Under the pieces are notes generated by a model, which saw nothing but the letters and a program-made list of their open reading frames with translations, had not been told where the DNA came from and searched no databases. This document shows positions 59,461-64,000 of a DNA stretch of 64,000 bases, one piece after another. The position numbers and the translations under genes are program-made. The number at the start of each line of letters is the position of its first letter. Positions within the stretch are counted from its first letter, which is position 1. Source of the stretch: Mycobacterium celatum (lineage in GTDB: Bacteria > Actinomycetota > Actinomycetes > Mycobacteriales > Mycobacteriaceae); assembly GCF_002101595.1 (NCBI RefSeq), contig NZ_LQOM01000025.1, positions 62,001 through 126,000 on the forward strand. The letters run 5' to 3'.

Positions 59461-60905
59461 TGGCCGTTCGCCGCGTTCGTCCCAGCCAGCCGCTGGCCCC
59501 GCACGGGCTGCCCGGCCATCTGGTAGAGTTCGTGGAAGCCCTTCGCGGGCAAGGCATTTCGGTCGGCCCGTCGGAGACGGTGGACGCCGGTCGAGTGATG
59601 GCGGTGCTCGGCTTGGGTGACCGGGAGGTGCTGCGTGAGGGCATCGCCTGTGCGGTGCTGCGCCGGCCCGACCACCGCGAGACCTACGACGCGATGTTCG
59701 ACCTGTGGTGGCCGGCGGCGCTGGGCACGCGGGCGGTGGTGACGGACGAGGTCGAGGACGCCCTTCCCGATTTGCAGTTGCCGCCCGACGACGTCGAGGC
59801 GATGCGTCAGATGCTGGTGGATCTGCTGACCGAGAACGCCGACCTGGCCGACATGGACGAGCGGTTGGTCGCGATGATCGCCCAAATCGTCGAGGCCTAC
59901 GGCAAATACAGCTCCAGCCGTGGCCCGTCGTACTCGTCGTATCAGGCGCTCAAGGCGATGGCGCTGGACCAGCTCGAGGGAAGGCTGCTGGCCGGGCTGC
60001 TCGCCCCGTACGGCGACGAGCCCACTCCGACGCAGGAGGAGATCGCCAAAGCGCTGGCTGCACAACGCATCACCCAGTTGCGCAAGATGGTGGACGCTGA
60101 AACCAAGCGGCGCACCGCCGAACAACTCGGGCGCGACCACGTTCAGATGTATGGCATCCCACAGCTTTCCGAGAACGTCGAGTTCCTGCGCGCCTCCGGT
60201 GACCAGTTGCGCCAGATGCGCCGGGTGGTCGCGCCGCTGGCCCGCACCCTGGCAACCCGGCTCGCGGCGCGGCGCCGCCGCGCCCGCGCGGGGGCCATCG
60301 ATCTGCGCAAGACGCTGCGCCGCTCGATGTCCACCGGCGGCGTGCCGATCGACCTGGTGCTGCGCAAACCGCGGCCGGCCCGCCCGGAGCTGGTGGTGCT
60401 GTGCGACGTGTCCGGATCGGTGGCCGGGTTCAGCCACTTCACGCTGCTGCTGGTTCACGCGCTGCGCCAACAGTTCTCGCGCGTGCGCGTGTTTGCCTTC
60501 ATCGACACCACCGACGAGGTAACGCACTTGTTCGGGCCCGACGCCGACCTGGCGGTGGCCATCCAGCGGATCACCCGGGAGGCCGGCGTCTACACCCGCG
60601 ACGGGCATTCGGATTACGGCAATGCGTTCGTGTCGTTCACCGACCAATTCCACAATGCGTTGTCGCCGCGCAGTTCGCTGCTGGTGCTCGGCGACGGCCG
60701 CACCAACTACCGCGACCCGGCCATCGACGTGCTGTCGCACATGGTGACCGCGAGCCGGCATGCGCATTGGCTCAACCCCGAGCCCAAACACCTATGGGGC
60801 AGCGGGGATTCAGCGGTGCCGCGCTACCAAGAGGTGATCACCATGCACGAATGCCGGTCGGCCAAACAGCTGGCCGCGGTTATCGACCAACTGCTGCCCA
60901 TTTAG
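59460..60905 (+). CDS. VWA domain protein (CoxE-like), MoxR partner
   Basis: A 481-residue protein. Residues 1-290 are helical (HLVEFVEALRGQGISVGPSETVDAGRVM is typical of CoxE-like proteins). The von Willebrand A domain from about residue 310 has the metal site Asp316-Val-Ser-Gly-Ser320 (CDVSGSVAGFS). It should bind Mg2+ and protein partners and pass clients to the MoxR ATPase. The ATG at 59460 overlaps the moxR stop by one base. It is the last gene of the proA-moxR-VWA run. Confidence 0.87.
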   Translation: MAVRRVRPSQPLAPHGLPGHLVEFVEALRGQGISVGPSETVDAGRVMAVLGLGDREVLREGIACAVLRRPDHRETYDAMFDLWWPAALGTRAVVTDEVEDALPDLQLPPDDVEAMRQMLVDLLTENADLADMDERLVAMIAQIVEAYGKYSSSRGPSYSSYQALKAMALDQLEGRLLAGLLAPYGDEPTPTQEEIAKALAAQRITQLRKMVDAETKRRTAEQLGRDHVQMYGIPQLSENVEFLRASGDQLRQMRRVVAPLARTLATRLAARRRRARAGAIDLRKTLRRSMSTGGVPIDLVLRKPRPARPELVVLCDVSGSVAGFSHFTLLLVHALRQQFSRVRVFAFIDTTDEVTHLFGPDADLAVAIQRITREAGVYTRDGHSDYGNAFVSFTDQFHNALSPRSSLLVLGDGRTNYRDPAIDVLSHMVTASRHAHWLNPEPKHLWGSGDSAVPRYQEVITMHECRSAKQLAAVIDQLLPI

Positions 60906-60907
60906 CC

Positions 60908-60967
60908 GCGAGCGTGCGTGTCACCGGTCGACACGCTGGGTCGAAACACGTTTCTGCGCACGCTCGC
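60908..60967. repeat. Dispersed inverted repeat, family A, copy 4
   Basis: Perfect 11-bp arms GCGAGCGTGCG (60908-60918) and CGCACGCTCGC (60957-60967), two bases after the VWA stop codon. Confidence 0.75.
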
Positions 60968-61215
60968 CGCACGGCACGCCATGTCGACGATGTAGCTGGC
61001 CCTCCTGCCGGCGCTCACGGTAGACCTCGCGTGATCCACTTGGATCGCCGACGTCCTGGCTAGCGCCGGTCGGCTCCGCAAGATCGAGCCGCTCACGGCG
61101 AGCGGCATCCACGTGCTTGCAATCATCGGGCAGGACGAGACCGCTGCACGGACGCGCAAGTGCGGCGAACCGGAGATTCCTCGGCGAGGATTAACAGTAG
61201 GCGCCCCCATTCGCC

Positions 61216-61279
61216 CCGCGAGCGTGCGCAAACCCGGTGATTTCTTCGGCGTGTCGCCCGGCGACACGCACGGTCGCGG
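61216..61279. repeat. Dispersed inverted repeat, family A, copy 5
   Basis: Arms CCGCGAGCGTGCG (61216-61228) and CGCACGGTCGCGG (61267-61279) with one mismatch. It lies just upstream of the nadD promoter. Confidence 0.7.
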
Positions 61280-61298
61280 CAGAGAGGGGGAGCTCCAG

Positions 61299-61304
61299 TA
61301 AGCT
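61299..61304 (+). promoter_or_regulatory. Predicted -10 element (TAAGCT) of nadD
   Basis: TANNNT ending 8 bases before the GTG at 61313; the spacing is one or two bases longer than in the other leaderless candidates. Confidence 0.4.
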
Positions 61305-61312
61305 GGCAAATC

Positions 61313-61933
61313 GTGCGAAAGCGGCGGCTGGGAGTGATGGGTGGGACGTTTGATCCCATCCATAACGGCCACCTGGTCGCGGCCAGCGAGGTGGCTGACC
61401 GGTTCGATCTGGACGAAGTGGTGTTCGTGCCGACAAGCCAGCCTTGGCAGAAGGGTCGGCAGGTCAGCGCAGGGGAGGACCGCTACTTGATGACGGTGAT
61501 AGCGACCGCGTCCAACCCGAGGTTCTCGGTGAGTCGGGTCGACATCGACCGCGGCGGTCTCACCTACACCAAGGACACCTTGCGGGATCTGCACACGCTC
61601 AACCCCGACTCAGACCTGTACTTCATCACGGGCGCCGACGCGCTGGCATCGATCCTGTCCTGGCATGACTTGGAGGAACTGTTCGCGATGGCGCGGTTCG
61701 TCGGGGTCAGCCGGCCCGGCTACGAACTGGGCCGCGAACACCTGGCCGACGTGCTGGAAGGGCTGCCCGACGATGCGCTCACCTTGCTCGAGATTCCGGC
61801 ACTGGCGATCTCGTCGACCGACTGCCGCCGCCGCGCCGCGGAGGGCCGGCCGCTGTGGTACCTGATGCCCGACGGCGTCGTGCAGTACATCTCCAAACGC
61901 GAGCTCTACCGCAAACCCCGGGACGAGACGTGA
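61313..61933 (+). CDS. nadD: Nicotinate-nucleotide adenylyltransferase
   Basis: A 206-residue nucleotidyltransferase that joins ATP and nicotinate mononucleotide in NAD synthesis. The motif [12 protein letters not shown] gives the (H/T)xGH site, and [19 protein letters not shown] is the C-terminal ISSTxIR-like motif. The GTG at 61313 matches the family N-terminus ([11 protein letters not shown]). It overlaps rsfS by 4 bases. Together with NadE in this window it covers the last two NAD steps. Confidence 0.94.
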   Translation: MRKRRLGVMGGTFDPIHNGHLVAASEVADRFDLDEVVFVPTSQPWQKGRQVSAGEDRYLMTVIATASNPRFSVSRVDIDRGGLTYTKDTLRDLHTLNPDSDLYFITGADALASILSWHDLEELFAMARFVGVSRPGYELGREHLADVLEGLPDDALTLLEIPALAISSTDCRRRAAEGRPLWYLMPDGVVQYISKRELYRKPRDET

Positions 61934-62298
61934 CGGCCACCCAGGAAGCCATCGACATGGCGACGGTGGCCGCCGGTGCCGCCGCGGCCAAACTCGCCGA
62001 CGACGTCGTCGTCATCGACGTCTCCGGGCAGCTGGTCATCACCGACTGCTTCGTGATCGCGTCGGCGTCCAACGAGCGGCAGGTCAACGCCATCGTCGAC
62101 GAGGTCGAGGAGAAAATGCGCCGGGCCGGCTACAAGCCGGCACGCCGCGAGGGCGCCCGCGAGGGCCGGTGGACGCTGCTGGATTACGTCGACATCGTCG
62201 TCCACATCCAGCACCAGGACGAGCGCGACTTCTACTCCCTCGACCGGCTCTGGCGCGACTGCCCGACGGTGGACGTGAACCTGGAGGGCACGCCGTGA
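61930..62298 (+). CDS. rsfS: Ribosomal silencing factor RsfS
   Basis: A 122-residue RsfS/Iojap protein. The domain is [44 protein letters not shown], then [28 protein letters not shown]. It binds ribosomal protein L14 and blocks subunit joining in starvation. The GTG overlaps nadD (GTGA), and its stop overlaps gpgP in the same way, so the three are coupled. Confidence 0.93.
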   Translation: MTATQEAIDMATVAAGAAAAKLADDVVVIDVSGQLVITDCFVIASASNERQVNAIVDEVEEKMRRAGYKPARREGAREGRWTLLDYVDIVVHIQHQDERDFYSLDRLWRDCPTVDVNLEGTP

Positions 62299-62966
62299 AA
62301 ATCCGCCGGCTGCTGATGCTGCGGCACGGGCAGACTGACTTCAATCTCGGCAGCCGGATGCAGGGCCAGCTGGACACCGAGCTGAGCGAGCTGGGCCGCG
62401 CGCAGGCCGTCGCCGCGGCCGAGGTGCTGAGCAAGCATCAGCCGCTGCTGATCGTCACCTCGGATTTGCGGCGCGCCTACGACACCGCGGTGGTGCTGGG
62501 CGAGCGCACCGGACTGCCGCTGCGTGTCGACAACCGGCTGCGCGAAACGCATCTCGGCGATTGGCAGGGCATGACGCACACGCAGATCGACGCGGCCGCG
62601 CCCGGGGCCCGGCTGGCCTGGCGCGAGGACGCCGACTGGGCGCCGCACGGCGGCGAGAGCAGGGTCGACGTGGCCGCGCGCAGCATGCCGCTGATCGACG
62701 ACCTGGTCACCGGCGAACCGGACTGGGGGGCCGACGAGCGACCGGTGGTGCTGGTGGCGCACGGCGGCCTGATCGCCGCGCTGACCGCTGCACTGCTGGG
62801 GCTGCCGGTCGAAAACTGGCCCGCGCTGGGCGGAATGGGCAACGCCAGCTGGACGCAATTGTCCGGCCACTCCGGTGACTGCGATTCCAGCGCCGATCTC
62901 GGCGCAATTCGCTGGCGCCTGGACGTGTGGAACGCTTCGGCACAGGTCGCAGACGATGTCCTCTGA
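62295..62966 (+). CDS. gpgP: Glucosyl-3-phosphoglycerate phosphatase GpgP
   Basis: A 223-residue histidine phosphatase with the RHG motif ([10 protein letters not shown], His11) and the second histidine in [10 protein letters not shown]. It matches M. tuberculosis GpgP (Rv2419c, 223 residues), which dephosphorylates glucosyl-3-phosphoglycerate to make glucosylglycerate, the reducing end of methylglucose lipopolysaccharides. The GTG overlaps rsfS. It overlaps octT by 11 bases, and the two act in the same pathway. Confidence 0.92.
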   Translation: MKIRRLLMLRHGQTDFNLGSRMQGQLDTELSELGRAQAVAAAEVLSKHQPLLIVTSDLRRAYDTAVVLGERTGLPLRVDNRLRETHLGDWQGMTHTQIDAAAPGARLAWREDADWAPHGGESRVDVAARSMPLIDDLVTGEPDWGADERPVVLVAHGGLIAALTAALLGLPVENWPALGGMGNASWTQLSGHSGDCDSSADLGAIRWRLDVWNASAQVADDVL

Positions 62967-63687
62967 GTCGCGGCCGGTGCTGCTGATCTTCGCCGATTCG
63001 CTGGCCTATTACGGCCCGACCGGCGGCCTGCCCGCCGACGACCCCCGCATCTGGCCCAATATTGTTGGCGCGCAACTGGGTTGGGAGATCGAGCTGATCG
63101 GCCGCATCGGCTGGACCTGCCGCGACATCTGGTGGGCGGCCACCCAGGACCCGCGGGCCTGGGCGGCGCTGCCGAAAGCGGGCGCGGTGATCTTCGCCAC
63201 CGGCGGGATGGACTCGCTGCCGTCGGTGTTGCCGACCGCGCTGCGCGAGCTGATCCGCTACGTGCGCCCGCCGTGGCTGCGGCGCTGGGTGCGCGACGGG
63301 TACGGCTGGCTGCAGCCGCGGCTGTCCCCGTTCGCCCGGCCCGCACTGCCGCCGCACCTCAGCGCCGAATACCTCGAAGCGACCCGCGGCGCAATCGATT
63401 TCAACCGCCCCGGCATCCCGATCGTGGCGTCGCTGCCGTCGGTGCACATCGCCGAGACCTACGGTAAGGCCCATCACGGCCGGTCCGGCACGGCCGCCGC
63501 CATCACCGAATGGGCGCAGCAGCACGACATTCCGCTGGTCGACCTGAAAGCCGCAGTCGCCGAACACATCATGAGCGGCCGCGGCAATCCCGACGGCATC
63601 CATTGGAATTTCGAGGCCCACCAGGCGGTTGCGGAGCTGATGCTCAAGGCACTCGCCGAAGCCGGCGTGGATCCATGCCCGTCGTAG
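62956..63687 (+). CDS. octT: Diglucosylglycerate octanoyltransferase OctT
   Basis: A 243-residue SGNH-fold acyltransferase. The nucleophile block is [13 protein letters not shown] and the C-terminal catalytic pair lies in [12 protein letters not shown]. OctT transfers octanoate to diglucosylglycerate in methylglucose lipopolysaccharide synthesis (Rv2418c). It starts at the ATG at 62956, inside the gpgP end, and overlaps the degV gene by 13 bases. The genomic pairing with gpgP supports the assignment. Confidence 0.9.
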   Translation: MSSESRPVLLIFADSLAYYGPTGGLPADDPRIWPNIVGAQLGWEIELIGRIGWTCRDIWWAATQDPRAWAALPKAGAVIFATGGMDSLPSVLPTALRELIRYVRPPWLRRWVRDGYGWLQPRLSPFARPALPPHLSAEYLEATRGAIDFNRPGIPIVASLPSVHIAETYGKAHHGRSGTAAAITEWAQQHDIPLVDLKAAVAEHIMSGRGNPDGIHWNFEAHQAVAELMLKALAEAGVDPCPS

Positions 63688-64000
63688 TCGTCACCGACTC
63701 GTCGTCGCGCCTTCCCGACGACCTGCGGCGCAAGTGGGGGATTCGCCAAGTCCCGCTGCACATCCTGCTCGACGACGCCGACCTGCGCGACGGCATTGAT
63801 GAGGTTCCCGACGACGTTCACCTGCGCCCCGGGGCAACAACCGCTGCGGCCACCCCGGCCGAACTTGCCGAGGTGTACCGACAGGCATTGAACGACAGCG
63901 GCGGCGACGGGGTAGTGGCGGTACACCTTTCGGCGGCGCTGTCCGGAACCGTCGGCGCCGCCGAGGCCACGGCCGCCGAGATCGGCCCTGCTATACGGGT
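63675..64000 (+). CDS. DegV family protein, N-terminal part
   Basis: The first 108 codons of a gene that runs off the window. It reads [23 protein letters not shown], then [18 protein letters not shown]. The TDSSS motif and the later [15 protein letters not shown] are DegV signatures for a fatty-acid-binding fold. DegV proteins bind free fatty acids; some work with a fatty-acid kinase. The ATG overlaps octT by 13 bases. It corresponds to Rv2417c. Confidence 0.9.
   Translation, partial: MPVVVVTDSSSRLPDDLRRKWGIRQVPLHILLDDADLRDGIDEVPDDVHLRPGATTAAATPAELAEVYRQALNDSGGDGVVAVHLSAALSGTVGAAEATAAEIGPAIR

Larger units (their letters stand above)
60906..61312. other. Intergenic region with two family A repeats
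   Basis: 407 bases that M. tuberculosis fills with small genes. A family A repeat stands at each end. The middle has an open stretch (ADVLASAGRLRKIEPLTASGI, then HVLAIIGQDETAARTRKCGE) that looks coding in composition but has no start, so it may be a gene remnant. No intact gene is supported. Confidence 0.5.

Noticed and set aside
61113..61301. 62-codon frame before nadD
   Set aside because: Lacks a ribosome site and runs through a family A inverted repeat; more likely a remnant.

Overview
The window is a GC-rich actinobacterial chromosome segment whose gene order and proteins match Mycobacterium. The backbone follows the block called Rv2482c to Rv2417c in M. tuberculosis, read here mostly on the + strand: plsB, ssb paralogue, ettA, NAD-Gdh, aglA/glbO, pepN, rpiB, nei, lipP, tig, clpP1P2, mmuM, clpX, korAB, mobA, rpfE, valS, folC, ndk, rne, rplU-rpmA-obg-proB, nadE, rbsK, proA, moxR-VWA, nadD-rsfS-gpgP-octT-degV. 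Two 45-bp sequences resembling the mycobacterial interspersed repetitive unit (MIRU) suggest a slow-growing Mycobacterium. The gene content differs enough from M. tuberculosis (extra copper/cytochrome-oxidase membrane protein, MazEF pair, flavin monooxygenase, S9 peptidase, TetR/P450 pair, sirtuin) that a non-tuberculous species is more likely. I cannot name the species.

Layout. 1-3159: end of PlsB and a CopD/CtaG-type membrane protein. 3374-11498: ssb paralogue, the ABC-F factor EttA, the 180-kDa glutamate dehydrogenase and two overlapping small genes. 11513-14043 (- strand): MazEF, alpha-glucosidase, truncated haemoglobin O. 14178-22307: HNH protein, CtaJ/DUF5130 pair, PepN, a DsbA-like mycothiol reductase with an altered active site, RpiB, Nei, two small secreted proteins (one broken) and LipP. 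22338-27807: tRNA-Gly, tRNA-Pro and the proteostasis cluster tig-clpP1-clpP2-clpX, with mmuM between. 28118-33324: KorAB, MobA, about 1 kb of regulatory-looking DNA, and RpfE. 33375-43427: flavoprotein, S9 peptidase, a frameshifted enoyl-reductase-family gene, DUF937 protein, then valS-folC-DUF4233-ndk. 43770-49855: rne and the rplU-rpmA-obg-proB operon. 49920-60905: TetR/P450, sirtuin, isochorismatase-fold enzyme, nadE, enoyl-CoA hydratase, ribokinase, proA, MoxR ATPase and VWA protein. 61313-64000: NAD synthesis, ribosome silencing and the methylglucose lipopolysaccharide genes gpgP-octT.

Genes working together: ClpP1, ClpP2 and ClpX form the essential protease, next to trigger factor. KorA and KorB form a CoA-dependent 2-oxoglutarate:ferredoxin oxidoreductase. 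ProB and ProA are the first two proline enzymes, separated by 7 kb. NadE and NadD belong to NAD synthesis. RplU, RpmA and Obg are ribosome components and assembly factors. GpgP and OctT act in sequence in methylglucose lipopolysaccharide synthesis.

Two sequence-level themes stand out. First, a TANNNT -10 hexamer lies 6 or 7 bases before the start codon of thirteen genes (8 bases for a fourteenth, nadD), which predicts leaderless mRNAs and fixes several starts. Second, intergenic DNA is seeded with dispersed inverted repeats: one family of five copies of about 60 bp, a second family of two copies, and the two MIRU-like elements, one of which extends obg and carries its ribosome binding site into a 7-codon bridge to proB.
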